Shown: one piece after another, positions 9,293 to 17,666 of the stretch
Layout: each line of letters opens with the position of its first letter
How positions within the stretch are numbered: position 1 is the stretch's first letter
DNA from: Methylomicrobium sp035916875
GTDB taxonomy: Bacteria; Pseudomonadota; Gammaproteobacteria; Methylococcales; Methylomonadaceae
Direction: 5' to 3'
Length of the DNA: 64,000 nt
NCBI RefSeq assembly: GCF_035916875.1
Contig: NZ_JAXUHN010000085.1
Span: 80,332 to 144,331, forward strand
Program-made: the position numbers and the translations under genes
The notes under the pieces: model-generated
The model's input: the letters and a program-made list of their open reading frames with translations, nothing else
Told to the model about the DNA's origin: nothing
The model's database searches: none

Positions 9293-9721
9293 CTAAACTT
9301 TTATCAAAAAATCCTTGAAGCGGTAATGCATTTGATCGGTAATGGCTGCGATCCGGTCTTCCGTATAGGGTGTGCGGTCAAATCTTCCCCAGACAGGCGC
9401 GGGCCATGCCGCATCGTTTTTGTATCTGACGATATGGTGAATATGAAGCTGCGGCACCAGGTTGCCGATCGCGGCGATATTCATTTTGTCTGCCCGGTAC
9501 AGGTCCGCGAGATTTTCAGTGAGAAAACTCGACTCCTCCGTTATCCTCATCCGATCGAGCTTGCTGAGTTGATATATTTCGGTCAGATCGGATTTTTCCG
9601 GCACCAAAATAAACCAGGGATAATGGCTGTCGTTCATCAGCAGGAGTCGGCATAAGCCGAAACGGCCGAGCGTGATACAGTCTTCCGACAAGCGGGGATG
9701 CAATGTAAAGGCTGGATTCAT
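9293..9721 (-). CDS. HIT-family nucleotide-binding protein
   Basis: A 142-residue histidine-triad protein. The triad is visible as QLHIHHIVRY near the C-terminal third. The family pattern also includes CRLLLMNDSHYPWFILVPE near the N-terminus. HIT proteins bind nucleotides and hydrolyse or transfer nucleoside phosphoramidate-type groups. The start at 9721 is chosen because it overlaps the stop of the upstream gene as ATGA (9718-9721), indicating translational coupling; an upstream in-frame start at 9781 would overlap that gene much more. It is the last gene of a three-gene minus-strand operon. Confidence 0.85.
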   Translation of the reverse strand: MNPAFTLHPRLSEDCITLGRFGLCRLLLMNDSHYPWFILVPEKSDLTEIYQLSKLDRMRITEESSFLTENLADLYRADKMNIAAIGNLVPQLHIHHIVRYKNDAAWPAPVWGRFDRTPYTEDRIAAITDQMHYRFKDFLIKV

Positions 9722-10761
9722 GCGGATTGGGATTCCTGATGTATGGGAAGCGAGAGGCGTTCCATTAAATAGCATAGGCAATCCTGCTGGATTACGCGTT
9801 CGTCCAATGTCAGCATCGAAGGCATGGTCCGCCGGGTGATTTGCAAATTGCCGTTGTTCAAGTTAAAAAACTGATCGGTCACGTTATTTCCCTGTTCATC
9901 TTGCGCAAGCAAGGGCGACATCCTGGCATGGCGTGCTTGGCCAAAAATCGTGCCCGGCGCAATCTCGGTAAAATTCATCCGCTCCAGATCGTCGTTCAAT
10001 AGTAAATCGCAATCGCTACGCGTAAAGCTGAACGAAACGGCGTCGGAGACCTTGACCTGCGCGACCGTATGAAACAGGTCGATGTCGCGGGCATGCATCG
10101 GCTGTTCCGGCAGTGCGGACAGGTGCAGGCAACTGTCCAGAAATTCAAACGCATGATCTACGCCGTGCTGTTGACCGGGGCGTCCACACTCGAGAGTCAC
10201 CGACGGGCATAATTCGGCGAATGCGGCGGATTGCACGCCTGTCGGGCGCCTGAAATAAACGACCAAACGGCCAAATAATGCGGCCAGTTGCATAAAGCCG
10301 TTATCGAGACGGTTGATGCAAGCATAATGCGGGTTGAGGCCGGTGTTGTTGTGCACGTCGATGCTCGCAAAGACCCGGTGTGACCGCATCACGGCTAAGA
10401 CGTCTGCGGCCATTGCGGTTTCCGCGGAGGCAGGCAATTCGGTGCCCGGCCAGATCCGGTTGTAATCGGGCTGATGCTCCAGCCGCCTGACATTTTGCGC
10501 GGCCGCATCAACATTGCCGAAAAACAATGCCAGCGACCTTGGTAATTCGCGGTGCCTGTATTTGATGAGCAGCCGCTGCAGCGCCAGAAAACCGGTCGGT
10601 TCATTGCCGTGCAGCAATACCGAGATGAACAACGGCTCCGCCAGCTTGCCCTGCAAATGTATCAGCGTGGGTTTCGGCAAGAGGGTTCGCAGATGGATCG
10701 GATCGGTTTCCAACAATCCGGCCGGCACGGCATTCAATTGATGAAAAAGTTGATTCGTCAT
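9718..10761 (-). CDS. Succinylglutamate desuccinylase/aspartoacylase-family (M14-like) zinc hydrolase
   Basis: A zinc hydrolase of the AstE/aspartoacylase group of carboxypeptidase-fold enzymes, 347 residues from the ATG at 10761 or 349 from the ATG at 10767. Zinc-site motifs are HGNEPTG (first His and Glu ligands) and SIDVHNNTG (region of the second His). TLECGRPGQ contributes the expected Glu. Substrate specificity is not readable; family members cleave N-acyl amino acids or remove amino acids from peptides. The start at 10761 overlaps the ligase stop as ATGA. It is encoded between a glutamate-cysteine-ligase-like ligase and a HIT protein, so it may process or recycle the ligase product. 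Confidence 0.8.
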   Translation of the reverse strand: MTNQLFHQLNAVPAGLLETDPIHLRTLLPKPTLIHLQGKLAEPLFISVLLHGNEPTGFLALQRLLIKYRHRELPRSLALFFGNVDAAAQNVRRLEHQPDYNRIWPGTELPASAETAMAADVLAVMRSHRVFASIDVHNNTGLNPHYACINRLDNGFMQLAALFGRLVVYFRRPTGVQSAAFAELCPSVTLECGRPGQQHGVDHAFEFLDSCLHLSALPEQPMHARDIDLFHTVAQVKVSDAVSFSFTRSDCDLLLNDDLERMNFTEIAPGTIFGQARHARMSPLLAQDEQGNNVTDQFFNLNNGNLQITRRTMPSMLTLDERVIQQDCLCYLMERLSLPIHQESQSA

Positions 10762-12185
10762 TGCCATTCGCCGACCGGTTTGCCGCTGCTCTGGTTTTTT
10801 AGGTAAGTTCGGGTCATTTCCACAAAATCCCGTTGATGCTCTTTTGCATAGCGCCGCTGCCAGTCGCTGCCGTTCTGTTTGTTCGCGAGGCGCTGGCGGA
10901 TGATGTCTAAATAATCGCCAATGTCGGAAGCACTGACGCCGAATGGTTTTAAACCCTCGAACGCCCGCGGTAACAGCTCCGTCCGTAAGAGATGGTCCAT
11001 TCTATGCCGCGCGCCGTCAAACCAGACTATCGTGCCATCGAGCCCGTGACGGGCGGCCAGATAAAAATTGTCCTTCGCTTCCGGAAAAGTGAGTGGCAGC
11101 CCTTGGTTGCATATCTGCTCGCAAATGTTTTGTGTGAGACCGAAATAAAACGCCGCATTCGCGATCGCATCGAGCGGTGTCGGACCGGAGGCGGGCGTCC
11201 GATGTTCAATGCGGAGATGCGGCGTGCCGTCCGCGTCGAATCCGACCAACGGCCTGTTCCAGCGCCAGATCGTGCCGTTGTGCAGACGCAAATGCGTAAA
11301 CGATGCGGCGTCGGTATCCTGAGTGACCGGCAGCAAGACTGGAAAATGCGCTAGATTTTCTTCAAAACATTCGATCACCGAATGCCGCAGATAGCCCGAG
11401 CCGAAGCTGACCCGGTGCAGCGGACCTCGTGCCGCGCCTGCGTAACCGCCCGTTTCGACAGCCTGCTCGAACAGCGGAATCCGGGTTTCATGCCAGAGTT
11501 CCCTGCCGAACAAAAACGGCGAATTGGCACTGATTGCGACAACCGCCGCGGAAGCGATGATCGACGCATTATAAAAATGATGTGCAAGGTCCAACGGCAA
11601 CTGAATGTGCGTCTGAAACGACGTAGTCGCCGATTCCAGCATCACGTCGTGATGCTCGATTTTCAGATGCTCCGTGCCGCTGATGTCGATATGAATCGGC
11701 TTCCCGCGCGCCTGTAGGATTTGCTCATTCAATGCCTTGTAGCGGTGCATGTCGGACATGTTGCCGAGATGCAGATCGCTTTGCGCAAGCGTTGGCAAAA
11801 TGCCGATCATTACCGCGCTATGGTTCATGCTTTCGGCATGTCGGCCGGCGTTTTGCCAAATGCGCTCCAATTGGGCATGCAGGAGGCTGAACACATTGTC
11901 GGTCAATGGCGCCGGCTCGCAATTCAGCTCGAAATTAAACTTGGCGAGTTCGGCGCTGGCCAGTGGATCGTTCAGTGTCGCCAGATACTGCTGATTGACA
12001 GGCGCCGGACGCATCGCCGCATCGACCAGCCAGGCCTCGATCTCGAAGCCGGCGACAGGTTGCCGATTCGAACAGGATTTCCGGTCAATCATCTGTTTGA
12101 GCAGAGCCGTTTCCTGGGCGAGCTTCTGACGGAAGGCGATAAAGTCGACTGCTTCAAATTCGGTCAGAGTGATTTCTTGTCCCAT
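10758..12185 (-). CDS. Glutamate-cysteine ligase family (GCS2-like) carboxylate-amine ligase
   Basis: A 475-residue ATP-grasp-like GCS2-family ligase. The N-terminal part has GFEIEAWLVDAAMRPAPVN, where the EIE-type acidic motif binds metal and substrate. It continues with KFNFELNCEPAPL, SDMHRYKALNEQ and FQTHIQLPLD, and later LRIEHRTPASGPTPLDAIAN, where the RIEHR pattern is typical. The family joins glutamate to an amine, classically cysteine. It opens a minus-strand operon with an M14-like hydrolase and a HIT protein. Whether it makes gamma-glutamylcysteine or another gamma-glutamyl compound cannot be decided from sequence alone. Confidence 0.8.
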   Translation of the reverse strand: MGQEITLTEFEAVDFIAFRQKLAQETALLKQMIDRKSCSNRQPVAGFEIEAWLVDAAMRPAPVNQQYLATLNDPLASAELAKFNFELNCEPAPLTDNVFSLLHAQLERIWQNAGRHAESMNHSAVMIGILPTLAQSDLHLGNMSDMHRYKALNEQILQARGKPIHIDISGTEHLKIEHHDVMLESATTSFQTHIQLPLDLAHHFYNASIIASAAVVAISANSPFLFGRELWHETRIPLFEQAVETGGYAGAARGPLHRVSFGSGYLRHSVIECFEENLAHFPVLLPVTQDTDAASFTHLRLHNGTIWRWNRPLVGFDADGTPHLRIEHRTPASGPTPLDAIANAAFYFGLTQNICEQICNQGLPLTFPEAKDNFYLAARHGLDGTIVWFDGARHRMDHLLRTELLPRAFEGLKPFGVSASDIGDYLDIIRQRLANKQNGSDWQRRYAKEHQRDFVEMTRTYLKNQSSGKPVGEWQ

Positions 12186-12253
12186 GGTGGCATACGGGCT
12201 ATCGGCGGTGTCCCATCATACGGACTTTTAAAAGTTAGCGTCAATGATCCGAA

Positions 12254-12883
12254 TTATGTTTCGCCTATGAAGGCTTCCATTTGTTTCCAGCGGTTCACGA
12301 TCTTGCAGAATAACGTTGCGGTCATTTCCGCATCGTAAAGCGCCGAGTGTGCTTTCTCATTGTCCCACTCGAGGCCGGCGGCCTTGGCAACTTTAGCTAA
12401 TACAGTTTCCTGGTATGCGAGCCCTCCCAGCGTAGCCGTGTCGAAACTGCTGAACGGGTGAAACGGGCTGCGCTTGTTTTGCGTGCGCTGAATCGCCGCA
12501 TTCAAAAAATTCAAATCGAAGGCCGGGTTATGGCCGACCAGAATTGCGCGGGTACACAGGTTGCGTTTGACCGCATGGCGGATCGGTTTGAAAATCATAT
12601 GCAGCGCTTCGTCTTCGTCGATCGCCATCCGAAACGGATGGTACGGATCGATGCCGTTGAATTTGAGTGCGGATTCGTCGAGCTCGGCATTTTTGAACGG
12701 AATCACATGCGTCGAATAGCGTTCGGTGATTTCCAGATTGCCATCGGCATTGAATTCTACGAGCACTGCCGCAATTTCTAATAAGGCATTTTTCTTGGGG
12801 TTAAAGCCGGACGTTTCTATGTCTATAATTACCGGCAGGTAGCCTCTAAAGCGTCGATCGATAGGGATTGCGTGCGTTTCCAT
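12254..12883 (-). CDS. rnt: Ribonuclease T
   Basis: A 209-residue DEDD-family 3'-5' exoribonuclease that trims the 3' ends of tRNA and other stable RNAs. The opening acidic motif is VIIDIETSGFNPKKNALLEIAA (Asp and Glu ligands). The second motif lies in AILVGHNPAFDLNFLNAAI and the last in NEKAHSALYDAEMTATLF, with the His-Asp pair of the DEDDh subgroup. Length and FRGYLPVIID match gammaproteobacterial RNase T. It stands alone. Confidence 0.95.
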   Translation of the reverse strand: METHAIPIDRRFRGYLPVIIDIETSGFNPKKNALLEIAAVLVEFNADGNLEITERYSTHVIPFKNAELDESALKFNGIDPYHPFRMAIDEDEALHMIFKPIRHAVKRNLCTRAILVGHNPAFDLNFLNAAIQRTQNKRSPFHPFSSFDTATLGGLAYQETVLAKVAKAAGLEWDNEKAHSALYDAEMTATLFCKIVNRWKQMEAFIGET

Positions 12884-13023
12884 TTAAGGTTGAATTATAA
12901 GGGGGCAGAATAAGTTTGTTGATAAGAAGTCGCGATGAAGAGACTCGAAGAGTTGTTACATTTGTGATATGTTACGCGTAGTTTTGCGGTATTGGAACCT
13001 TAGCGAAATCAAGAGTGAATGAA

Positions 13024-13818
13024 ATGCAAAAGTTTAAAATAATAATGAAAGGCGTTGTATTCGGTTTGGCGACGCTGGCGACCGCTTGCGCGACGACGTC
13101 AAAAGATGCTCGGGATCCGTACGAAGGTTGGAATCGGGGGGTGCAGAACTTTAATGATAACCTTGATGACTATGTCATGAAACCGGTCGCGAAAGGTTAT
13201 CAATGGATCACGCCATCGTTCGTCGATCGTGGTATTACCAACTTTTTTAGCAATATCGATGATATTGGCGTGACGGTCAATGATTTGCTGCAAGGAAAAC
13301 TGATGCAGAGCGGCCAGGACGGCGCGCGTTTTCTGGTTAACACGACTGCCGGTGTGGCGGGCTTCGTCGATGTCGCTTCGATGATCGACTTGCAGAAACA
13401 TGATGAAGATTTCGACCAGACCTTGGGTTATTGGGGGTTGCCGTCCGGCCCCTATCTGGTGTTGCCGCTGTTCGGGCCCAGTTCACCGCGCGGGGTGGGC
13501 GGCTTGATCGGCGATGCGGCGATGAACCCGATCAGTTATGTCGGCTTAGGAGTGTCTTCCGGTGTTTCTACCGCTATTTCCGGCGGGCTCTTTGCGACCA
13601 ATGCGATCGATGCGCGCGCCGACAATCTGAGTGCCGAAAAAATCGCAACGGAGGCGGCGGTGGATCGCTACGATTTTTTCAAGAATGCGTATTTGCAGCA
13701 GCGTGAATATCTGGTCCATGACGGAAAGATTCCGGAAGATAAGAAACATGAAGAATATAATTTTAATATAGACGAGGAACTGGATAAGGAGTTGGCCCCT
13801 CCGGTCAGACCTTATTAA
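13024..13818 (+). CDS. mlaA: Outer-membrane lipid asymmetry lipoprotein MlaA (VacJ)
   Basis: A 264-residue lipoprotein from the ATG at 13024, with a GTG at 13015 as alternative. The signal sequence ends in the lipobox ATAC. The mature protein has the VacJ signature DPYEGWNRGVQNFND, then GYQWITPSFVDRGITNFFSN and a hydrophobic FGPSSPRGVGGLIGD. MlaA removes phospholipids from the outer leaflet of the outer membrane and passes them to MlaC. No other mla genes are nearby. It immediately precedes the coenzyme M cluster but is likely a separate unit. Confidence 0.95.
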   Translation: MQKFKIIMKGVVFGLATLATACATTSKDARDPYEGWNRGVQNFNDNLDDYVMKPVAKGYQWITPSFVDRGITNFFSNIDDIGVTVNDLLQGKLMQSGQDGARFLVNTTAGVAGFVDVASMIDLQKHDEDFDQTLGYWGLPSGPYLVLPLFGPSSPRGVGGLIGDAAMNPISYVGLGVSSGVSTAISGGLFATNAIDARADNLSAEKIATEAAVDRYDFFKNAYLQQREYLVHDGKIPEDKKHEEYNFNIDEELDKELAPPVRPY

Positions 13819-13997
13819 TAAAGGGCTTTAATCTTTAGGATAATCGCTATTTCTCGGGCGGCTTTCGCGATTGCGCAAGAGTCGTCTTTTTTCGCTATCC
13901 TCCCGAGAGGAGGGAGGTCGCCCTTTTGGATGCAGGCTTACGTACCTGTGATTGAAAAATGCATTGGCCGGGTGATCTTTATGCGAGGCGAGCAATT
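13819..13997. other. Intergenic region upstream of the coenzyme M / epoxide cluster
   Basis: This 179-bp stretch separates mlaA from the first cluster gene. CTATCCTCC and GGAGG around 13894-13912 can form a short 5-bp hairpin. The sequence is otherwise without a strong promoter consensus. It should hold the promoter of the GMC oxidoreductase gene and any stop for mlaA. Confidence 0.3.
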
Positions 13998-15590
13998 ATG
14001 CCCAGACCGATCGTGGATTACATTATCATTGGCGCGGGCTCGGCCGGCTGTGTGCTTGCAGCCCGGCTCAGCGAAGAGCCGGGTTGCCGTGTGCTGCTGC
14101 TCGAAGCCGGAGGCGAGGATACGGCGGCGATAATCCAAACACCGGCGCGTTTCGCCGAGTTGCAGGACAGCCCCTACGATTGGGGCGATAGAACTCAGCC
14201 GCAGCCGGCTATGCAAAACCGGCGTATTTTTTTGCCGCAAGGCAAGGCGTTCGGCGGTTCGAGCTCGATCAATTACATGATCTATATTCGCGGCAACCGC
14301 AACGATTACGATCATTGGGCCCGCCTCGGCAATAGCGGCTGGAGCTACGACGAGGTATTGCCCTATTTCATTAAATCCGAAACAAACGCAATGTTTCAGG
14401 ATCGTTACCATGGCGCGTCAGGCCCTCTGCGCGTTTCCAGCCATTCCCGCTTAAACCCGATTACCGAGCGATACCTCGCCGCCGCGCAGGAAGCCGGCAT
14501 TTCATTTAATCCTGATTTTAACGGCGAAAGCCAGGACGGCTGCGGTCCCTTGCAGCGTACGATCGACAAAGGCGAACGCTGTAGCGCGGCAAAGGCCTAT
14601 TTGCATCCGTTCCGTTCACGTCAGAATCTGACTGTGCTCAGCCATGCGCGCGCCACCAAGCTGTTGTTCAATGGCCGGCACGCAATCGGCGTGCAATATT
14701 TGCATAATGGCGTGATCGAGCAGGCCTATTCCAGTGCCGAAATCATTGTCGCTACCGGCGCCTTGCGTTCGCCGCATCTCTTGATGTTGTCAGGGATTGG
14801 TCCGGCTTCGGAACTGGAAACGTTGGGCATCAAGGTACTGCATGATGCGCCGGAGGTCGGCAAAAATCTACAGGATCATATTCATGCCAGGGTACGCTGC
14901 GAACTGAGCCAGCCGTTGACCTTCGCGCCGCTGCCCGGGGGCGAGAAAGCCTTGGCGCAGCAGCAATACGACCGCGAAAAAACCGGGCCGTTGGCTTCGA
15001 ATTTTCTCGAAGCCGGCTGCTTTGTCAAAAGTCGGCCGGATGTCGATTATCCCGATTTGCAATTGTTTTTGTTCGGCAATTTGACGCCCGAGTATCCCGA
15101 AGCGGGCACGCCCACGCGTCACGGCATCGCGCTGACCGCCTATGTGAACAGGCCGCGCAGCAGGGGGCAGGTTGCCTTGGCTTCCGCCGATCCGTTGGAT
15201 CGGCCGCGTATCGATCCCTGTTATTTTAGCGACACGGATGATCTGCGCTGTTTGGTTGCGGGTGTGCGCTGGAATCTGAGCATTCTTTACGGCAGCGCCT
15301 TCGACGATATTCGCGGCGCTGAGTTGTCGCCAGGTATCGACATTCGGGACGATGAGGGCTTGGCGGCATTTGTGAAACGGACCGCGTCAACTACATGGCA
15401 TCCGACTAGCACTTGCCGGATGGGCGCGGATGCATTGGCGGTCGTCGATCCCGCATTGTGCGTGAACGGCATCGACGGTTTGCGCATCGTTGACGCTTCG
15501 GTGATGCCGACCATCGTTAGCGGCAACACCAATGCGCCGGTGATCATGATTGCCGAAAAAGCGGCCGATTTGATCCGCAATTCGACATAA
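13998..15590 (+). CDS. GMC-family FAD alcohol dehydrogenase (candidate hydroxyalkyl-CoM dehydrogenase)
   Basis: A 530-residue glucose-methanol-choline oxidoreductase. The FAD-binding motif IIGAGSAGCVLAARL is at residues 9-23. GGSSSINYMIYIRGN (GMC signature 1) and TGALRSPHLLMLSGIG (signature 2) follow, and the C-terminal active-site region is TTWHPTSTCRMG with GNTNAPVIMIAEKAADLI. The start at 13998 follows GAGGCGAG. Members oxidise primary alcohols to aldehydes. Because it opens the coenzyme M / epoxide cluster, I infer that it oxidises the 2-hydroxyalkyl-CoM formed by the transferase, in place of the NAD-dependent short-chain dehydrogenases used in Xanthobacter. A role as a general alcohol or choline-type dehydrogenase is possible. 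Confidence 0.9.
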   Translation: MPRPIVDYIIIGAGSAGCVLAARLSEEPGCRVLLLEAGGEDTAAIIQTPARFAELQDSPYDWGDRTQPQPAMQNRRIFLPQGKAFGGSSSINYMIYIRGNRNDYDHWARLGNSGWSYDEVLPYFIKSETNAMFQDRYHGASGPLRVSSHSRLNPITERYLAAAQEAGISFNPDFNGESQDGCGPLQRTIDKGERCSAAKAYLHPFRSRQNLTVLSHARATKLLFNGRHAIGVQYLHNGVIEQAYSSAEIIVATGALRSPHLLMLSGIGPASELETLGIKVLHDAPEVGKNLQDHIHARVRCELSQPLTFAPLPGGEKALAQQQYDREKTGPLASNFLEAGCFVKSRPDVDYPDLQLFLFGNLTPEYPEAGTPTRHGIALTAYVNRPRSRGQVALASADPLDRPRIDPCYFSDTDDLRCLVAGVRWNLSILYGSAFDDIRGAELSPGIDIRDDEGLAAFVKRTASTTWHPTSTCRMGADALAVVDPALCVNGIDGLRIVDASVMPTIVSGNTNAPVIMIAEKAADLIRNST

Positions 15591-15787
15591 TCATTCCCTG
15601 CTAATATACGTTCCTCGAGTAGCCGCAGCTTCTCCTTTGTCGCGATACTCATTCATTCGGTTTTCATGACAACAGTGCAAAAATTTAGATTGTACATAGT
15701 TATGCAGAGTGATAGAGTCGGCAAATGACGAATCTATGTTCGCCATCTTTTCTCGTCCCTTTGAGGCCGTAGTTAGGAGGTGCATCC
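15591..15787. promoter_or_regulatory. Spacer with strong ribosome site before the aldehyde dehydrogenase
   Basis: This 197-bp gap inside the cluster is AT-richer than the genes, with TTTAGATTGTACATAGTTATGC around 15685-15706 as the most promoter-like part. A perfect AGGAGG at 15775-15780 stands seven bases before the ATG at 15788. It suggests that the aldehyde dehydrogenase gene may have its own promoter. Confidence 0.35.
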
Positions 15788-17200
15788 ATGGCGAGTACGA
15801 CAGAGCACGATACGGATGAGATTGCCGGCTATATCGGTCGCGCTCGGAAAGCGCAGCAAGGCATAGAAGACTATTCGCAAGAGCAGGCCGATGATTTGGT
15901 CAAGGCGGTTTGCTGGGCCGTTGTGCGCCAGGATCATGCGGAGCAACTGGCGAAACTGGCGGTCGATGAGGGCGGATTCGGCAATTACAACGACAAGGTT
16001 ACCAAGATTCGCAACCGTTGCATGGGTACTTTGGCGGACATTCTGACGGTCAGAACGGTCGGCGTGGTCGAGGAAATTCCCGAAAAAGGCCTTGTCAAAA
16101 TCGCCAAACCGGTTGGTGTGGTCGCGGCGCTGATACCGACGACCGGGCCTGACGCGACGCCTCCCTTGAAAACACTCCTGGCCTTGAAGGGACGCAATGC
16201 AATCATCGTGGCCGCGCATCCGAGAACACAGAAAACTACCGAATTGAGTGTGCGACTGATGCGCGCCGCTTGTGTTCAGGTCGGCGCGCCGGCCGACCTG
16301 GTGCAGGTGATCGAAAATTCCTCTCTTGCGAAAACCCAGCGCTTGATGCAGTTGGCCGATCTGATCGTGGCGACCGGCGGCGCGGCGATGGTCAAGGCGG
16401 CCTACAGTTCCGGAACGCCGGCCTATGGCGTCGGTGTCGGCAATGCCGTGCATGTGGTCGATGAAACCGCCGATCTCGACGATGCGGCGGCCATGATTGC
16501 GGCCGCCAAGCGCCATGATCATGCGACCAGTTGTCTGGCCGATAATGCGGTCGTTGCGCAGGAGTCGATTTATCAGGCATTGCTCGGCAAGTTGCAGCAG
16601 GCCGGCGGCCATCTTTGTACGGACGCGGAAAAGTCCAAATTGCAGGCGCTGATGTGGCCGGAACCTGCGGTCCATCTTCCGAGCGCCCTGGTGATCGCGA
16701 AATCGGCGCGGCATATTGCCGGGCTGGCGGGTATTGAGGTACCCGATAATTGTACCTTTCTGATCGTCGAAGAGCACGGCGCGGGATCGGATTATCCGTT
16801 TTCGGGCGAAAAACTGTCGCCGGTGCTGGCCTTGTATCGTTACCGGGACGGCATCGACAATGCGATTGCCGAAGTCAATGCGATCACGGCTTACCAAGGA
16901 CAGGGTCATACCTGCGGCATCCATACCGCGAATGAGGCGCATGTGATGGAGTTGGCGATGCGAACCAGGACCGCCCGTGTCATGGTCAATCAAAATCTGA
17001 ACGAAGGAGCGGGCAGTCCGCGTAACGGCTTGCCCTATACGCTGAGTCTAAGCTGCGGCACTTGGGGCGGTAACATCACAACCGAAAATGTGAATGCCCG
17101 GCATATGATCAATTTGACTTGGGTGTCGCGGCCGATTGCGCCGAGAACATTCGATGAAGAGACATTGTTTCAGAGTCATTGGCTGAAGTATTCGCGCTAA
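15788..17200 (+). CDS. Acylating aldehyde dehydrogenase, sulfoacetaldehyde-dehydrogenase-like
   Basis: A 470-residue CoA-acylating aldehyde dehydrogenase (EutE/AdhE/SauS group). The probable catalytic Cys is C249 in HDHATSCLADNAVV. Other landmarks are KPVGVVAALIPTTGPDATPP (residues 107-126), characteristic of the acylating group, and QGQGHTCGIHT. The family turns an aldehyde into an acyl-CoA with NAD(P). Its strong likeness to sulfoacetaldehyde dehydrogenase is notable, because an oxoalkyl-CoM also carries a terminal ethanesulfonate. I therefore infer that it converts 2-oxoethyl-CoM to a CoA thioester. Sulfoacetaldehyde itself is an alternative substrate. It has an optimal AGGAGG ribosome site. 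Confidence 0.88.
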   Translation: MASTTEHDTDEIAGYIGRARKAQQGIEDYSQEQADDLVKAVCWAVVRQDHAEQLAKLAVDEGGFGNYNDKVTKIRNRCMGTLADILTVRTVGVVEEIPEKGLVKIAKPVGVVAALIPTTGPDATPPLKTLLALKGRNAIIVAAHPRTQKTTELSVRLMRAACVQVGAPADLVQVIENSSLAKTQRLMQLADLIVATGGAAMVKAAYSSGTPAYGVGVGNAVHVVDETADLDDAAAMIAAAKRHDHATSCLADNAVVAQESIYQALLGKLQQAGGHLCTDAEKSKLQALMWPEPAVHLPSALVIAKSARHIAGLAGIEVPDNCTFLIVEEHGAGSDYPFSGEKLSPVLALYRYRDGIDNAIAEVNAITAYQGQGHTCGIHTANEAHVMELAMRTRTARVMVNQNLNEGAGSPRNGLPYTLSLSCGTWGGNITTENVNARHMINLTWVSRPIAPRTFDEETLFQSHWLKYSR

Positions 17201-17294
17201 CCCGGCCGCGCGACGTTGGGTGTATGCCGGTAGAGGGGAGACATGCGCCCTGCTTTGTGTCTTTTAGCCGGAGTATATTGATTCAGGAGGGGGG

Positions 17295-17495
17295 ATGCCC
17301 GTTTATCTGCTCAAGTGTCCCGATTGCGGACACCAGTTTCAAAGTCTGGTGCTGAACGGCGCCAAAGTTCCGGGGATTTGGGTCTGTTCGGAATGCGGGA
17401 GCCGCGCGGCCGAACCGATAGGCGAGCGGCCGAGCGATTTTCATCCGCTCGAAAAGCCTCACGGCAAGGGCTGCCCTTGCTGCGGAGGCCATTGA
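17295..17495 (+). CDS. FmdB-like zinc-ribbon small protein
   Basis: A 66-residue protein opening with MPVYLLKCPDCGHQF, followed by CSECGSR. It thus has the two CxxC pairs of a zinc ribbon of the FmdB family. It ends in a cysteine-rich tail, CPCCGGH. A strong AGGAGG precedes the start. It lies between the aldehyde dehydrogenase and the epoxyalkane:CoM transferase. FmdB-like proteins have no firmly known function; one early member was linked to regulating amide metabolism. Here it could be a regulator or a metal-handling helper for the zinc transferase. Another, ordinary FmdB protein sits before aspS in this window. Confidence 0.8.
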   Translation: MPVYLLKCPDCGHQFQSLVLNGAKVPGIWVCSECGSRAAEPIGERPSDFHPLEKPHGKGCPCCGGH

Positions 17496-17517
17496 GTGAG
17501 GTGAGTGGCAAGTCTGC

Positions 17518-17535
17518 ATAGGTATTTATACCTAT
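17518..17535. promoter_or_regulatory. Perfect inverted repeat, candidate operator upstream of the CoM transferase
   Basis: ATAGGTAT and ATACCTAT form a perfect 8-bp dyad separated by two bases, in the 171-bp gap before the epoxyalkane:CoM transferase gene. AT-rich sequence with TATAAC follows at 17546-17551. Size and symmetry fit a binding site for a dimeric regulator such as a TetR- or GntR-type protein. No regulator gene lies in the cluster, so the binder is unknown. Confidence 0.45.
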
Positions 17536-17666
17536 ATGGGTCAAAATATAACTGTGATACTTTCGACTGACGATCTCTGGACGCGCAATCGGATTGAACA
17601 GAGGAATTTTTTACTGGATTCACGCGGTGAGCGATCGAATGTCATTCAGAACATTGGGAGCAAGCT

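Noticed and set aside
15773..16993. Long 406-codon open frame on the minus strand
   Set aside because: It is a shadow of the aldehyde dehydrogenase gene; it is rich in Arg, His and Gly with no domain, and the plus-strand gene has an AGGAGG site and clear motifs.
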